Assembly (NCBI GenBank): GCA_029335925.2
Contig: JARJMX020000177.1
Span: 1 to 23,957, forward strand
Origin: Gammaproteobacteria bacterium
GTDB lineage: Bacteria > Pseudomonadota > Gammaproteobacteria > Halothiobacillales > Halothiobacillaceae
DNA: 23,957 nucleotides
Direction: 5' to 3'
Made by a program: the position numbers and the translations under genes. Shown piece by piece: positions 1 to 9,563 of the stretch (positions are counted from its first letter, which is position 1; every line of letters starts with the position of its first letter). The notes under the pieces are model-generated. The model saw only the letters and a list, made by a program, of their open reading frames with translations. It was not told the origin of the DNA and did no database searches.

Positions 1-203
1 GGTTCGGCCTTCGAGAACGTCGCGGCACATATAGGGTTGCTGAACAACCCTGGGGTGCAAAGCGTCCCCGAAGGACTGGGCCCAGGGACGGCCCAGCCGC
101 GATAGAACCCGAAGATCACACTTGCAGTGACTGATCTTTGCGCAAGCCATCCCTGACTGGCCTTAACAGGTCATTGAAAGCGTTTTTCAACAGCCTGCTA
201 GCT
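1..203. other. Non-coding region with RNA-like folding and a possible IS end
   Basis: No convincing gene lies here. Several complementary segments can be read directly: GGTTC 1-5 with GAACC 105-109, TCGCGGC 20-26 with GCCGCGA 96-102, hairpin 34-39/45-50, GGGG 52-55 with CCCC 66-69, hairpin 76-81/91-96, and hairpin 112-122/126-138 with a two-base bulge. CCTTCG 8-13 could also pair with CGAAGG 69-74, giving an alternative or pseudoknot. The stretch 187-201 (TTTTTCAACAGCCTG) resembles, in reverse complement, the terminal repeat seen at the ends of several proteobacterial insertion sequences. The region could therefore be a structured RNA cut by the window edge or the end of a mobile element. I do not recognise an RNA family. 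Confidence 0.35.
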
Positions 204-320
204 TGTCATTGAGCGGCATGCGGGTCAATTGTCCGCTGCTTTGGGTGTCCATGGTCGGTGGATGTGGTACACTAATGCACCTGTTGCACATGCGATACTT
301 ATTGTATGTCATCCAGCCGG

Positions 321-405
321 GCGAAAGTGGCGGAATAGGTAGACGCACTGGATTTAGGTTCCAGCGCCGCAAGGCGTGAGGGTTCGAGTCCCTCCTTTCG
401 CACCA
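321..405 (+). tRNA. tRNA-Leu, anticodon UAG
   Basis: This is an 85-nt class II tRNA with an encoded CCA end. The acceptor stem is GCGAAAG 321-327 with CTTTCGC 395-401, discriminator A402 and CCA 403-405. The anticodon stem CTGGA/TCCAG encloses loop TTTAGGT, placing anticodon TAG at 355-357, which reads CUA and other CUN leucine codons. A long variable arm (GCGCC..GGCGT) and a T-arm with loop TTCGAGT are present. The only upstream promoter hint is a TACACT hexamer at 268-273 without a good -35. A tRNA-Leu just before tig is a familiar gammaproteobacterial arrangement. Confidence 0.96.
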
Positions 406-787
406 TCAAACCCATCGGCCCCTCGCTTGGCCCGAACATCTCAACCATTACCTCATCTGTCTGTCAGGAACTTCGGTCCGAAGCTACGGCAAGGCGTGTA
501 CCTATCCAGGCCCGAGACAGGTGGTCAAATACCCCTCTCCAACCGCTTCATGTATCATTCGCCCTGGCGACTTTTCCGTGTTAGCTCAAAAAAGCCAGTG
601 TTTAGCACGTAACTCGTTGTGAGTTGAGCTTTTTTATCAGCCTGGTGCTCTGACCTACGTTGCAAGAGGGCTCAGTACCGGCTTTTCCGCATAGCGAGGA
701 TGTTGACGCGCACGAAGGGCGGCTTGCCTTCTAGGCGCACTGATCACTGAACCCTGAAGAACTTGTCTGATTATCGAGGTGTACGAT
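406..787. other. Intergenic region between tRNA-Leu and tig
   Basis: About 380 bases hold no supportable gene; short ORFs here overlap the tRNA or terminator. It contains a small palindrome CTTCGG-t-CCGAAG near 470-482, the terminator at 583-636, and the tig leader. No convincing -35/-10 pair was found for tig, though its promoter should lie between 637 and 775. Confidence 0.5.
583..636 (+). terminator. Candidate intrinsic terminator
   Basis: AGCTCAA 583-589 pairs with TTGAGCT 624-630, immediately followed by a T-run (630-635). A smaller hairpin AACTC/GAGTT (611-615/621-625) lies inside and competes with the outer stem. It probably ends the tRNA-Leu transcript and insulates tig. Confidence 0.5.
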
Positions 788-2080
788 ATGCAAGTGACGT
801 TGGAAACCGCCGAGGGCCTGCTGCGCCGCTTGTCGGTCCAGGTCCCTGCCGCCCAAGTGGACGAGGCGGTCGAACAGCGCCTAAAAGATCTCGCTCGCCG
901 TGTGCGCATGAACGGCTTCCGTCCGGGTAAGGCCCCGCTGCCTGTTGTGCGCCAGCGTTACGGCGAGCAGGCGCGTGACGAAGTGGTGAGTGACCTGATC
1001 CGGCGCACCTACGTGAACGCCGTGACCGAGCAGAAGTTGCGCCCGGCCAGCAGTCCGCGCATCACCGAGGTCGACATGATCGCGGGCGATGGCCTGCGTT
1101 ATGTGGCTGAGATCGAGGTCTATCCGGAGATTACCCTCGCTGACCTGTCTGCGATCACCATCGATCGCCCCAAGGCGGAGGTCGGCGAGGCCGATGTCGA
1201 CGCCATGATCGAGAAACTGCGCAGGCAACGCGTCACCTACAACACCGTCGAGCGTGCCGCGGCCGAGGGCGACCGCGTGATCGTGGACTTTAAGGGCAGC
1301 ATCGACGGTGAGCCGTTCGAGGGCAGCTCCGCCCAGGATATGCCGGTCGAGCTGGGTAAGGGCATGCTGCTGAAGGACTTCGAGGCTTCGATCGTCGGCA
1401 TGAAGGTCGGCGAGTCCAAGACCATCGAAGTGACTTTCCCTGAGGATTACCATGCCGAACATCTGGCCGGCAAGAAGGCCAGCTTCGATCTTACCGTCAA
1501 GAGCGTGGCCGAACCCGTGCTGCCGGAGATCGACGAAGCCTTCTGCGCTGCCTTTGGTGTGAAGGAAGGTGGTGCCGAAGCGCTGCGTAGTGAGGTGCGC
1601 AAGAATATGGAGCGTGAGTTGGCCCAGTCCATCAAGCGCCGCGTCAAGCAGCAGGTGATGGACGCCCTGCTGGCGGCCAACGAGGTCCCGCTGCCCCAGA
1701 CCCTGGTCGAGGAGGAGGTACAGCGGGTGCGTCAGCAGTTCAGCCAGCAGATGCGTGGCGCCAAGGCTGACCAGCTGCCACTCGACCTCTTTAAGCCCGA
1801 GGCCGAGCGCCGGGTCAAGCTGGGTCTGCTGGTGGCCGAGCTGGTCAAGAGCGAGAAGCTCACGGTCGATGCTGCCCGGGTGGACGCCCTGCTGGATGAC
1901 ATCGCGGCAAGTTACGAGGACCCGGCCGAGGTCAAGGTGTACTACAAGAGCCACCCCGAGCTGATGCAGAATATCGAAGCCTTGGCTGTCGAAGATCTGG
2001 TCGTCGAACACGTGCTCGCCAAGGCCAAGGTGACCGATAAGCCGATGAGTTTCGACGAGGTCGTCAAACCGGCGTCCTGA
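788..2080 (+). CDS. tig: Trigger factor, ribosome-associated chaperone and prolyl isomerase
   Basis: This 430-residue protein is full length for the family. Trigger factor docks at the ribosome exit tunnel and shelters nascent chains. The ribosome-binding signature GFRPGKAP is at residues 43-50, the same place as in E. coli. An FKBP-type PPIase domain follows at about 155-245 ([16 protein letters not shown]), then the helical C-terminal chaperone arms, ending in KPAS. The ATG at 788 is preferred to the in-frame GTG at 779 because GAGG at 776-779 sits 8 nt upstream and because family members begin MQV. A terminator hairpin separates it from clpP, so the genes are neighbours rather than strictly one transcript. 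Confidence 0.97.
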   Translation: MQVTLETAEGLLRRLSVQVPAAQVDEAVEQRLKDLARRVRMNGFRPGKAPLPVVRQRYGEQARDEVVSDLIRRTYVNAVTEQKLRPASSPRITEVDMIAGDGLRYVAEIEVYPEITLADLSAITIDRPKAEVGEADVDAMIEKLRRQRVTYNTVERAAAEGDRVIVDFKGSIDGEPFEGSSAQDMPVELGKGMLLKDFEASIVGMKVGESKTIEVTFPEDYHAEHLAGKKASFDLTVKSVAEPVLPEIDEAFCAAFGVKEGGAEALRSEVRKNMERELAQSIKRRVKQQVMDALLAANEVPLPQTLVEEEVQRVRQQFSQQMRGAKADQLPLDLFKPEAERRVKLGLLVAELVKSEKLTVDAARVDALLDDIAASYEDPAEVKVYYKSHPELMQNIEALAVEDLVVEHVLAKAKVTDKPMSFDEVVKPAS

Positions 2081-2095
2081 ACGGCCCGGTGGACG

Positions 2096-2126
2096 AACGA
2101 GGCGGCTCCGGCCGCCTCGTTGCTTT
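2096..2126 (+). terminator. Hairpin terminator or attenuator after tig
   Basis: A perfect 10-bp stem, AACGAGGCGG 2096-2105 with CCGCCTCGTT 2112-2121, closes a 6-nt loop 15 nt after the tig stop. The following bases (gcttt) give only a weak T-tract, so partial read-through into clpP is likely. Confidence 0.65.
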
Positions 2127-2204
2127 CTGGAGTTTGTGTCACACTGCGTTGAAAACGGGCCGTGTGGCCCCCACTCCGTCAACACGCACACAGAGAACCA
2201 TCCG

Positions 2205-2831
2205 ATGATCGTCCCTCCCTATGCCGCCAAGAACCCGGACCCGCAGATGCTCGGCCTTGTGCCGATCGTGGTTGAGCAGAGTGCCCGGGGTGAGCGTGCC
2301 TATGACATCTATTCGCGCCTGCTCAAAGAACGGGTGATCTTCGTCGTGGGCGAAATTGAAGACTACATGGCTAACCTGGTGGTGGCGCAGTTGTTGTTCC
2401 TTGAGTCGGAAAACCCGGACAAGGACATCCACCTGTACATCAATTCGCCGGGCGGCGTGATCACCTCCGGCATGGCGATCTACGACACCATGCAGTTTAT
2501 CAAGCCGGACGTCAGCACCTTATGTATCGGTCAAGCGGCCAGCATGGGCGCTTTCCTGCTCGCCGGTGGTGCGCCAGGCAAGCGTTACTGCCTGCCGAAC
2601 GCACGGGTGATGATCCATCAGCCGTTAGGCGGTTTCCGTGGTCAGGCCTCGGACATCAAGATCCACGCCGAGGAGATCATCAAGACCCGCCAGCGCATGA
2701 ACGAACTGTTGGCCTTCCACACAGGCCAGCCGGTCGAGCGTATCGAGCAGGATACCGACCGCGACAACTTCATGGACGCCCAGCAGGCCGTCGCCTACGG
2801 GCTAGTGGACAAGGTGCTGAAGAAGCGCTGA
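2205..2831 (+). CDS. clpP: ATP-dependent Clp protease proteolytic subunit
   Basis: This is the serine protease of the ClpXP/ClpAP complex, which forms a double heptameric barrel that degrades unfolded or tagged proteins delivered by the ATPase. The 208-residue product has the catalytic triad in canonical spacing: Ser113 in GQAASMG, His138 in MIHQPLGG, and Asp187 (offsets 25 and 49, as in E. coli). The ATG at 2205 is chosen; the open frame runs back to a GTG at 2136, but that extension is not family-like and overlaps the spacer. The ribosome site (GAGA, 8 nt upstream) is weak. clpX follows after an unusually long 392-bp gap occupied by a repeat element, so the two may not be tightly co-transcribed. 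Confidence 0.97.
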   Translation: MIVPPYAAKNPDPQMLGLVPIVVEQSARGERAYDIYSRLLKERVIFVVGEIEDYMANLVVAQLLFLESENPDKDIHLYINSPGGVITSGMAIYDTMQFIKPDVSTLCIGQAASMGAFLLAGGAPGKRYCLPNARVMIHQPLGGFRGQASDIKIHAEEIIKTRQRMNELLAFHTGQPVERIEQDTDRDNFMDAQQAVAYGLVDKVLKKR

Positions 2832-3223
2832 AAGGCATAACCTCCGGATGGCCTGATCCGCCTTGGTGTGGCTAGAAGCCTTTCTCATTCAAGTGCAGCG
2901 AAGGTGGGGGAGGATCGCTACTTCGGGGCGATTGGAATCATCGTGACAAGGTCGCCGTTGCTGCGAAGGCCGGGGTGGGTTTTACCGCCTTTCCTAGGGA
3001 AAGGCTGAAAAATCCATCCATGGGTTTTTTCAGCTCAGCTCACTGCGAAGTGAATTCGCGGTGGCCTCCGCGAATCAAGGGCTTGCACCCTTGTTCGCGT
3101 CGGGGCGTCCTGCCCCAAATGGGAAAGGCTGAATTTTTCAGCGTTTCCCTAGCCCTTGAAGGCTTGCATCCCTTGCCCAAACCGGGCAATGTTCATTTTG
3201 TGTGACTGTCTGAGATTGGCTTG
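2832..3223. other. Long clpP-clpX intergenic region
   Basis: 392 bases hold no gene. They contain GAAAGGC 2830-2836 and GCCTTTC 2878-2884, a weak inverted repeat after clpP. They also contain the inverted-repeat element at 2994-3152 and a perfect TTGCCC/GGGCAA hairpin at 3173-3189 just before the clpX leader. Two similar phrases, CAAGGGCTTGCACCCTTG and GAAGGCTTGCATCCCTTG, occur at 3076-3093 and 3159-3176. No clear promoter for clpX was found. Confidence 0.6.
2994..3152. repeat. MITE-like palindromic element with 20-bp terminal inverted repeats
   Basis: The left end CTAGGGAAAGGCTGAAAAAT (2994-3013) is the inverse of 3133-3152 at 19 of 20 positions; the one mismatch is G3003 against G3143. The interior is a chain of hairpins: 3004-3012/3026-3034, 3054-3061/3068-3075, 3076-3081/3088-3093, 3102-3106/3112-3116 and 3128-3133/3137-3142. 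It has no coding capacity, so it would be a non-autonomous element or REP-like intergenic repeat. Parts resemble the hairpins at 23833-23881. No target-site duplication is obvious. Confidence 0.65.
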
Positions 3224-4501
3224 ATGGCAAAGAAAAACGACAATCGCCCCCGCGATACCCTGTATTGCTCGTTCTGTGGCAAGAGTCAGGATGAAGTGCG
3301 CAAGCTGATTGCCGGGCCGTCCGTCTACATATGCGACGAGTGCGTCGAGCTGTGCAACGACATCCTGCGCGAGGAACTGCAGGAGTTCAGCGAACCCTCG
3401 AGTCGCAAGCTGCCGACCCCGCACGAGATTCGCGCCATCCTCGATGAATACGTTATTGGTCAGGTCCAGGCCAAGAAGGCGCTGGCGGTGGCGGTGTATA
3501 ACCATTACAAGCGCCTTGAGCTTGCCGACAAGAAGGGCAAGGGTGATGAGGTCGAGATTGGCAAGAGCAACATCCTCCTGATCGGCCCAACCGGTTCCGG
3601 CAAGACCCTGTTGGCCGAGACTCTGGCGCGCATCCTCAACGTGCCGTTCGCCATTGCCGATGCCACCACCCTGACCGAGGCCGGTTACGTGGGTGAGGAT
3701 GTGGAGAGCATCATCCACAAGCTGCTGCAGAAATGCGACTACGACGTGGAGAAGGCCCAGACCGGCATCATCTACCTCGATGAGATCGACAAGATTGCCC
3801 GCAAGGGCGACAATCCCTCGATCACTCGCGACGTGTCAGGCGAAGGGGTGCAGCAGGCGCTACTGAAGATGATCGAAGGTACCGTGGCGGCCGTACCGCC
3901 GTCCGGCGGGCGCAAGCATCCGCAGCAGGAATACCTGCACGTGGATACTTCCAACATCCTGTTCATCTGCGGCGGGGCGTTTGAGGGGCTGGACAAGATT
4001 ATCCGTCGTCGTACGGAGAAGGGCGGCATCGGCTTTGCGGCCGAGGTGAAGAGCAAGGAGGATACGCGCAACCTCTCCGAGCTGTTCCAGGACGTGGAGG
4101 CTGAGGACCTGGTCCGCTACGGCCTGATCCCCGAATTGGTGGGCCGCCTGCCGGTCGTCGCCACCTTGGACGAGCTGGACGAGGCGGCTTTGGTGCGCAT
4201 CCTGACCGAACCGAAGAATGCGCTAACCAAGCAGTTTGCCAAGCTGTTCGAGATGGAGGGCGTCCAGCTCGAGTTCCGCCCGGATGCCCTCACGGCTATT
4301 GCCCACAAGGCGATGCAACGCAAGACCGGCGCGCGCGGCCTGCGCACTATCCTTGAGCATACCCTGCTCGATACGATGTACGACCTGCCTTCCCTGCCGC
4401 ATCTGCAGAAAGTCGTGGTCGATGAGGCCGTCATCCAGGGCGAGGCCAAGCCCTACCTGGTGTTCGAGAATAACGAGCTGTCGCGCGCAGCCTCCGAGTA
4501 A
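3224..4501 (+). CDS. clpX: ATP-dependent Clp protease ATP-binding subunit ClpX
   Basis: This AAA+ unfoldase recognises substrates and threads them into ClpP. The 425-residue product has an N-terminal zinc-binding domain (Cys15, Cys18, Cys37, Cys40), Walker A GPTGSGKT at 121-128, pore loop GYVG at 154-157, Walker B with DEID at 186-189, the RKH loop (GGRKHP), and sensor 2 in [10 protein letters not shown]. Length and motif order are normal. ATG 3224 is preferred over TTG 3221, giving the usual MAKK start; the ribosome site is poor (a lone GAG about 10 nt upstream). It lies between clpP and lon, as in most gammaproteobacteria. Confidence 0.97.
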   Translation: MAKKNDNRPRDTLYCSFCGKSQDEVRKLIAGPSVYICDECVELCNDILREELQEFSEPSSRKLPTPHEIRAILDEYVIGQVQAKKALAVAVYNHYKRLELADKKGKGDEVEIGKSNILLIGPTGSGKTLLAETLARILNVPFAIADATTLTEAGYVGEDVESIIHKLLQKCDYDVEKAQTGIIYLDEIDKIARKGDNPSITRDVSGEGVQQALLKMIEGTVAAVPPSGGRKHPQQEYLHVDTSNILFICGGAFEGLDKIIRRRTEKGGIGFAAEVKSKEDTRNLSELFQDVEAEDLVRYGLIPELVGRLPVVATLDELDEAALVRILTEPKNALTKQFAKLFEMEGVQLEFRPDALTAIAHKAMQRKTGARGLRTILEHTLLDTMYDLPSLPHLQKVVVDEAVIQGEAKPYLVFENNELSRAASE

Positions 4502-4542
4502 GTCCCTCCGTCCCGCAGCACGCAGGATGGTGCGGGGCGGGT

Positions 4543-4569
4543 CTTGCAAATGGGCCTGCCTGCCCTTAA
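4543..4569 (+). promoter_or_regulatory. Candidate heat-shock (sigma-32-like) promoter for lon
   Basis: CTTGCAA at 4543-4549 resembles the sigma-32 -35 element CTTGAA. CCCTTAA at 4563-4569, after a 13-nt spacer, partly resembles CCCCATT. The site lies 43 nt before the lon start, and lon is a heat-shock gene in many relatives. The -10 match is only partial. Confidence 0.3.
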
Positions 4570-4611
4570 GTCCTGAACCATGAAGTGGCCTTAAGCCGCG
4601 TTGAGGACACT

Positions 4612-7071
4612 ATGCCGCACACTGAAATCCAATCCAAGATCATCGAAGGTCAGCCGCGCGTCGTGCCGGTGTTGCCGCTGCGCGACGTGGTGGTGTACCC
4701 GCATATGGTCATCCCGCTGTTCGTCGGTCGGGAGAAGTCTATTGCCGCCCTTGAGGCCGCCGTGCAGGCCAACAAGCAGATTCTGCTGGTGGCGCAGAAG
4801 AGCGCCGACGTCAATGATCCGGGGCGTGATGATCTGCACACCATTGGCACTCTGTCGCAGATCCTACAATTGCTGAAGCTGCCCGATGGTACCGTCAAGT
4901 TGCTGGTCGAAGGGAGCGAGCGGGTGCGGGTGGAGCAGTTGTATGTGCTGGAGAAGTATTTCACCGCGCAGATCACGTCCCTGCCTGAGCAGCCGATTGA
5001 GGACGAGCGTGAGCTCGAGGTGCACATACGTACGCTGCTTAGCCAGTTCGAGAACTACGTCAAGCTCAACAAGAAGATTCCGCCCGAGATCCTCACTTCG
5101 CTGGTCGGCATCGACGATCCCTCGCGCCTGGCTGACACCATCGCCGCGCACATGCCCCTGCGCCTCGACGAAAAGCAGCGCATCCTGGAGATGACCGGCA
5201 TCGCCGAGCGTATGGAGCACCTTATGGCTCTGATCGAGGCCGAGGTCGATATCCTCCAGGTAGAAAAGCGCATTCGCGGCCGAGTCAAACAGCAGATGGA
5301 GAAGAGCCAACGCGAGTACTACCTCAATGAGCAGATGAAGGCCATTCAGAAGGAACTGAGTGAGATGGAGGATGGACCGAGCGAACTTGAGGAGCTTGAG
5401 CGCCGGATCGAGAAGTCCGGCATGCCGAAAGACGCGCGTGACAAGGCCCGCGCTGAGCTGAACAAGCTGAAGATGATGTCGCCCATGTCCGCTGAGGCGA
5501 CGGTGGTGCGCAATTACCTCGACTGGCTGTTGCAGGTGCCGTGGAAGAAGCGCAATAAAGTGCGCAACGACATCAGCCTCGCCGAGCAGGTGCTGGAGGC
5601 TGACCACTACGGCCTGGAGAAGGTCAAGGAACGCATCCTCGAGTACCTCGCTGTGCAGCAGCGGGTGAAGGCGCTCAAGGGTCCGATCCTCTGCTTAGTC
5701 GGCCCGCCGGGGGTGGGCAAGACCTCGCTCGGCCAGTCGATCGCCAAGGCCACCAACCGCAAGTTCGCCCGCATCGCCCTGGGCGGTGTGCGCGATGAGG
5801 CGGAAATCCGTGGACACCGGCGCACCTATATCGGCTCCATGCCGGGCAAGATCGTGCAGACTCTGGCCAAGGTAGGTAGCAAGAACCCGCTGATCCTGCT
5901 GGACGAGATCGACAAGATGGCCCACGACTTTCGTGGCGATCCGGCCTCGGCCATGCTCGAGGTGCTCGACCCCGAGCAGAACAGCGCCTTTGGCGACCAC
6001 TACATGGAGGTCGACATTGACCTCTCCGAGGTCATGTTCATTGCCACCGCGAATAGTCTGAACATCCCAGGGCCCCTGCTCGATAGGATGGAGGTGATCC
6101 GCCTGGCTGGTTACACCGAGGATGAGAAGGTCAACATCGCCCAGCGTTACCTCGTGCCCAAGCAGATGAAGAACAATGGCCTGGCCGAGGGCGAGCTCAC
6201 CATTAGCGAGGATGCCCTGCGCGATATCGTGCGCTATTACACCCGCGAGGCGGGGGTGCGCAACCTTGAGCGTGAGATCTCGAAGATCTGCCGCAAGGTA
6301 GTCAAGGAGATCCTCATGGCGGGCAGCAAGGCCAAGGCCAAGGGTACCATCAAAGTCACACCGAAGAACCTCGACAAGTACCTCGGCGTGCGCCGCTTCA
6401 GCTTCGAGAAGGCACAGGAGCAGAACCAGGTCGGCCAGGTCAATGGCTTGGCCTGGACCGAGGTGGGAGGGGATCTGTTGACGATCGAGACTGCCGTGGT
6501 GCCCGGTAAGGGCAAGCTGACCTACACCGGCCAGCTGGGTGAGGTGATGCAGGAGTCCATTCAGGCGGCGATGACCGTGGTGCGCGCGCGAGCCGAGCAG
6601 CTCGGACTCGAACCTGACTTCTACGAGAAGAAGGACATCCACATCCACGTTCCGGAGGGCGCCACGCCCAAGGACGGTCCGAGTGCGGGTATCGCCATGT
6701 GCACCGCGCTGGTTTCCGCTCTGACCGGCATCCCGGTGCGTGCTGATGTGGCGATGACCGGCGAGATTACCCTGCGCGGTGAGGTCCTGCCGATCGGCGG
6801 AGTGAAGGAGAAGCTGCTCGCGGCCCACCGTGGCGGCATCCGCACGGTCATCATCCCTGAGGAGAACCGCAAGGATCTGGTCGAGATCCCGAAGAACGTC
6901 CAGGCGAAGCTGGACATTCGCCCGGTCAAATGGATTGATCAGGTGCTGGATATCGCCCTCGCCGAGAAGCCATGCCCGCGGGACGAAGGCATGGTGCCGC
7001 CAGCCGCCTCGGACGTTCCGGCAGGGCGCCGGGGGCGTGCGCGCAAGGCGGAGGCCCCCCTGCCTCACTGA
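4612..7071 (+). CDS. lon: Lon ATP-dependent serine protease
   Basis: Lon is a cytoplasmic homohexamer that degrades misfolded proteins and short-lived regulators. The 819-residue product begins with the LON substrate-binding domain ([20 protein letters not shown], about 20-39) and a coiled helical region (about 210-300). The AAA+ module has Walker A GPPGVGKT at 364-371 and Walker B LLDEID at 429-434. The C-terminal protease domain has Ser691 in PKDGPSAG and the catalytic Lys in GGVKEK (732 or 734; 734 matches the E. coli spacing). ATG 4612 has GAGGA 4 nt upstream and is preferred over the in-frame GTG at 4585. A basic, proline-rich tail of about 35 residues follows the protease domain. hupB is immediately downstream with its own promoter. 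Confidence 0.98.
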   Translation: MPHTEIQSKIIEGQPRVVPVLPLRDVVVYPHMVIPLFVGREKSIAALEAAVQANKQILLVAQKSADVNDPGRDDLHTIGTLSQILQLLKLPDGTVKLLVEGSERVRVEQLYVLEKYFTAQITSLPEQPIEDERELEVHIRTLLSQFENYVKLNKKIPPEILTSLVGIDDPSRLADTIAAHMPLRLDEKQRILEMTGIAERMEHLMALIEAEVDILQVEKRIRGRVKQQMEKSQREYYLNEQMKAIQKELSEMEDGPSELEELERRIEKSGMPKDARDKARAELNKLKMMSPMSAEATVVRNYLDWLLQVPWKKRNKVRNDISLAEQVLEADHYGLEKVKERILEYLAVQQRVKALKGPILCLVGPPGVGKTSLGQSIAKATNRKFARIALGGVRDEAEIRGHRRTYIGSMPGKIVQTLAKVGSKNPLILLDEIDKMAHDFRGDPASAMLEVLDPEQNSAFGDHYMEVDIDLSEVMFIATANSLNIPGPLLDRMEVIRLAGYTEDEKVNIAQRYLVPKQMKNNGLAEGELTISEDALRDIVRYYTREAGVRNLEREISKICRKVVKEILMAGSKAKAKGTIKVTPKNLDKYLGVRRFSFEKAQEQNQVGQVNGLAWTEVGGDLLTIETAVVPGKGKLTYTGQLGEVMQESIQAAMTVVRARAEQLGLEPDFYEKKDIHIHVPEGATPKDGPSAGIAMCTALVSALTGIPVRADVAMTGEITLRGEVLPIGGVKEKLLAAHRGGIRTVIIPEENRKDLVEIPKNVQAKLDIRPVKWIDQVLDIALAEKPCPRDEGMVPPAASDVPAGRRGRARKAEAPLPH

Positions 7072-7094
7072 TTGAGGCGCAAGCCCGGTGGACG

Positions 7095-7124
7095 TTGACG
7101 TCCCTGGGGGGGGCTTGTTATAAA
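7095..7124 (+). promoter_or_regulatory. Sigma-70 promoter of hupB with a G8 tract in the spacer
   Basis: The -35 TTGACG is at 7095-7100 and the -10 TATAAA at 7119-7124, spacer 18 nt (17 if read as TTATAA). Eight consecutive G residues (7106-7113) lie inside the spacer. The start of transcription should be near 7131, leaving a GC-rich leader of about 130 nt before hupB. Confidence 0.7.
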
Positions 7125-7263
7125 CCTCGCAGTTCCGGCAAAACCCGTCAGCATGCGGTCTAGGCCAGCTGCGGGGGCCGGGGGCGACCCAGCCGGGCCG
7201 GGTACCTGGCATGGGGTTGGTCTACCACCCGCAAGCACAACGCCTCAAAGGATTCATACGACC

Positions 7264-7542
7264 ATGAATAAATCCGAACTGATCGATGCCATTGCCCAGT
7301 CCGCCGATATCTCCAAGGCCGCCGCTGCACGTGCCGTGGACGGCTTCGTCGCCGCCGTGACCGATGCCCTGAAGAAAGGCGAGCAGGTCACTTTGGTGGG
7401 CTTTGGCACCTTCTTGGTCCGTGAGCGCGGGGCCCGTACTGGCCGCAACCCCCAAACAGGCGCGGAGATCAAGATTGCTGCCTCCAAGCTGCCTTCCTTC
7501 AAGGCTGGCAAAGGCCTTAAGGATGCTGTCAACGGCAAGTGA
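7264..7542 (+). CDS. hupB: DNA-binding protein HU (beta type)
   Basis: This is a 92-residue histone-like protein that bends and compacts DNA as a dimer. It begins [11 protein letters not shown], typical of HU-beta, and contains the HU/IHF signature [18 protein letters not shown] at about 46-63, whose arm inserts into the DNA minor groove. The lysine-rich end ([13 protein letters not shown]) is normal. The upstream open frame to 7153 is not part of the protein: ATG 7264 gives the family length and has AAAGGA at 7247-7252. A strong promoter precedes it and a strong terminator follows, so it is probably a single-gene transcript. Confidence 0.98.
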   Translation: MNKSELIDAIAQSADISKAAAARAVDGFVAAVTDALKKGEQVTLVGFGTFLVRERGARTGRNPQTGAEIKIAASKLPSFKAGKGLKDAVNGK

Positions 7543-7560
7543 ATCTGGTTTGAATTTCCG

Positions 7561-7597
7561 GCCTCCCAGTACCCCTGAGGGACTGGGAGGCTTTTTT
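7561..7597 (+). terminator. Strong intrinsic terminator after hupB
   Basis: GCCTCCCAGT 7561-7570 pairs perfectly with ACTGGGAGGC 7582-7591 and is followed by six T residues (7592-7597). It lies 18 nt after the hupB stop and separates hupB from ppiD. Confidence 0.95.
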
Positions 7598-7638
7598 ATG
7601 TTCGCGATTTTGCTGTCTTCGAGTTCGAGTGTCCTGCC

Positions 7639-9540
7639 ATGTTGATGAATCTCCGTGACCGCCTCTCTGGCTGGATTGCCTATGCCATCGTGGTCTTCAT
7701 CAGTATCCCCTTCGTGCTGTGGGGAATCGGTGAGTATTTCCGCGGGGGTAGCGATGCGCCGGTGGCCACCGTCAACGGACAGGACATTACCCCGCGTGCT
7801 TTTGAGCAGGCCTACAACCAGGAGCGTCAGCGCCTGGCGCAGGCCTTCGGGGGTACCCTTCCGCCGGACATGCTCGAAGGCTTGGGTCTTAAGCGCCAGG
7901 TGCTGGACGGTCTGATCCTGCGCGAGGTCCTGCGCCAGTGGGCGCACCAGCAGGGCCTGCGTGTGAGCGATGCGGAACTCGCCGCGGTGCTACGCGGTGT
8001 GTCAGCATTCCAGGAGAACGGGGTGTTCAGCCAGGCGCGTTACAAGCAGGTGTTGAGCTTGCAGGGGCAGAGTCCGCTGACCTTCGAGCAGGCGGTGCGT
8101 CAGGATCTTGTCCTTGATCAATTGCAGCGTGGTATCGCTCTTAGCGCCTTCGACGTTGCGGCCAACCTGGATGCCTTCCTGCGCCTACGCGGGCAGACGC
8201 GCGAGGTGGAAGTCTATATCCTCTCGTCCGCGTCGCGCCGCGCGGGTATCCAGCCCGACGAGGCTCAGCTTCAGACCTATTTTAAGGAGCACATGCAGGA
8301 CTTCCGCCGCCCAGAACGGGTGCGCCTGGAGTACATTGTCTTGTCGATGGATGAGCTTGCGGCCCGCATGAAGCCGAGTGAGGAGGACATCCGCCAGGCC
8401 TACGAGGACTATCTCGCGCGCGAAGCGCAGCGCGAACGCCGCGAAGCTCGCCACATCCTGATCACCCCACCCGAAGGTGGCGACATGGAAGCCGCGCGCA
8501 AGCAGGCCGAAGCCTTGCATGAGCGCTTGGTCGCGGGGGAGGACTTTGCCTCCCTGGCGAAGCAGTACTCTCAGGACCCGGGCTCGGCCGGACAGGGAGG
8601 GGAGCTTGGCCTGGTCGAGCGCGGGATGATGGTCGAACCCTTTGAGAAGGCCCTGTTTGCGCTCAAGGAAGGCGAAGTCAGCGCGCCGGTGCAGACCGAC
8701 TTCGGTTGGCACCTGATCAAGCTCGAACGTATCGAAAAGGCGAAACCCAAGCCGCTGGATGAAGTACGTGAAGCCATGCTGCGTGATGCTGCTCAGCGCA
8801 TGGCTGAGGAGCGCTTCCATGATCTGGCCGACCGTCTAGCGACGCTCGCCTACGAGCAGCCGGATAGCCTTACCCCGGCGGCTGAAGCGTTAGGCCTTAA
8901 GGTCCACATGAGCGGTTGGGTGACCCGTGACCAAGGCGAGGGCCTAGGCGCGAATCCCAAGTTGCGCGCCGCCGCGTTCACGCCTGAGGTGCTGGAACAG
9001 AGGCGTAACAGCGACCTAATTGATCTTTCCGGCAACCAGGTGGCGGTCATCCGTGTAGCGGAGCATGAGGCCGCAGCGGATCAGCCGTTTGAAACGGTTC
9101 GTGCCGAGGTTCAGCAGCGCGTGGTCGAGCAGGAAATGGCCCGTCTGGTCGAAGCGGATGCGGCCCGCCTACGCCAAGCACTCTCTGCGGCTGGAGCCGC
9201 GGACGAGGTCCTGCGCCAGGTTGGTGCCGAGCGTGGCTTTGTCGGCGAACTCAAGCGTCTGGGCGCGGACGAGGTCGACCCAGCCATCCGCCGTGCGGCG
9301 TTTGCCGTCGGCCGCCCCACGGCCGATGCCCCGCTGGTCGGCAGCGTCCGTCTGGGCAATGGCGATATGGCCGTGGTGCGCGTGCTTTCGGTCAAGGATG
9401 GCGACCCCGCGGCACTCGATGAAGGGGAGCGCCATGCCATCCGGGAGGAACTGCGTCAGAACGTTGGGATCGGTGAGTTGTCCGCTTTCATCGCTCATCT
9501 TAAGGCACGGGCCGAGATCACCCAACGTCAGAACCTTTGA
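7639..9540 (+). CDS. ppiD: Periplasmic folding chaperone / peptidyl-prolyl isomerase PpiD
   Basis: This is an inner-membrane-anchored parvulin-like protein that assists secreted proteins as they leave the Sec translocon. The 633-residue product has a short cytoplasmic N-terminus, one membrane helix at about 12-31, and a SurA_N-like chaperone region (TVNGQDITPRAFEQAYNQER). A rotamase domain at about 266-366 (REARHILITPP to GWHLIKLERI) includes the hallmark DPGSAGQGGELGLVERGMM. A second chaperone half follows. ATG 7639 is used; ATG 7645 is an alternative, and neither has a strong ribosome site. It follows hupB, as in E. coli and Pseudomonas. Confidence 0.95.
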   Translation: MLMNLRDRLSGWIAYAIVVFISIPFVLWGIGEYFRGGSDAPVATVNGQDITPRAFEQAYNQERQRLAQAFGGTLPPDMLEGLGLKRQVLDGLILREVLRQWAHQQGLRVSDAELAAVLRGVSAFQENGVFSQARYKQVLSLQGQSPLTFEQAVRQDLVLDQLQRGIALSAFDVAANLDAFLRLRGQTREVEVYILSSASRRAGIQPDEAQLQTYFKEHMQDFRRPERVRLEYIVLSMDELAARMKPSEEDIRQAYEDYLAREAQRERREARHILITPPEGGDMEAARKQAEALHERLVAGEDFASLAKQYSQDPGSAGQGGELGLVERGMMVEPFEKALFALKEGEVSAPVQTDFGWHLIKLERIEKAKPKPLDEVREAMLRDAAQRMAEERFHDLADRLATLAYEQPDSLTPAAEALGLKVHMSGWVTRDQGEGLGANPKLRAAAFTPEVLEQRRNSDLIDLSGNQVAVIRVAEHEAAADQPFETVRAEVQQRVVEQEMARLVEADAARLRQALSAAGAADEVLRQVGAERGFVGELKRLGADEVDPAIRRAAFAVGRPTADAPLVGSVRLGNGDMAVVRVLSVKDGDPAALDEGERHAIREELRQNVGIGELSAFIAHLKARAEITQRQNL

Positions 9541-9563
9541 CCCGGATCGGGGGAGCGTTCCGC

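Noticed and set aside
376..612. 78-codon plus-strand frame beginning inside tRNA-Leu
   Set aside because: It starts within the tRNA and runs through the terminator; no ribosome site or recognisable protein character.
881..2191. 436-codon open frame on the minus strand opposite tig
   Set aside because: It lies wholly antisense to a clear trigger factor and reads as low-complexity, histidine/leucine-rich shadow sequence typical of GC-rich codon bias.
5695..7212. 505-codon open frame on the minus strand opposite lon
   Set aside because: Same reason: antisense to the lon AAA+ and protease domains, with shadow composition and no motif.
7153..7263. N-terminal extension of HU
   Set aside because: The extension is glycine/proline-rich leader sequence; the family length and ribosome site support ATG 7264.
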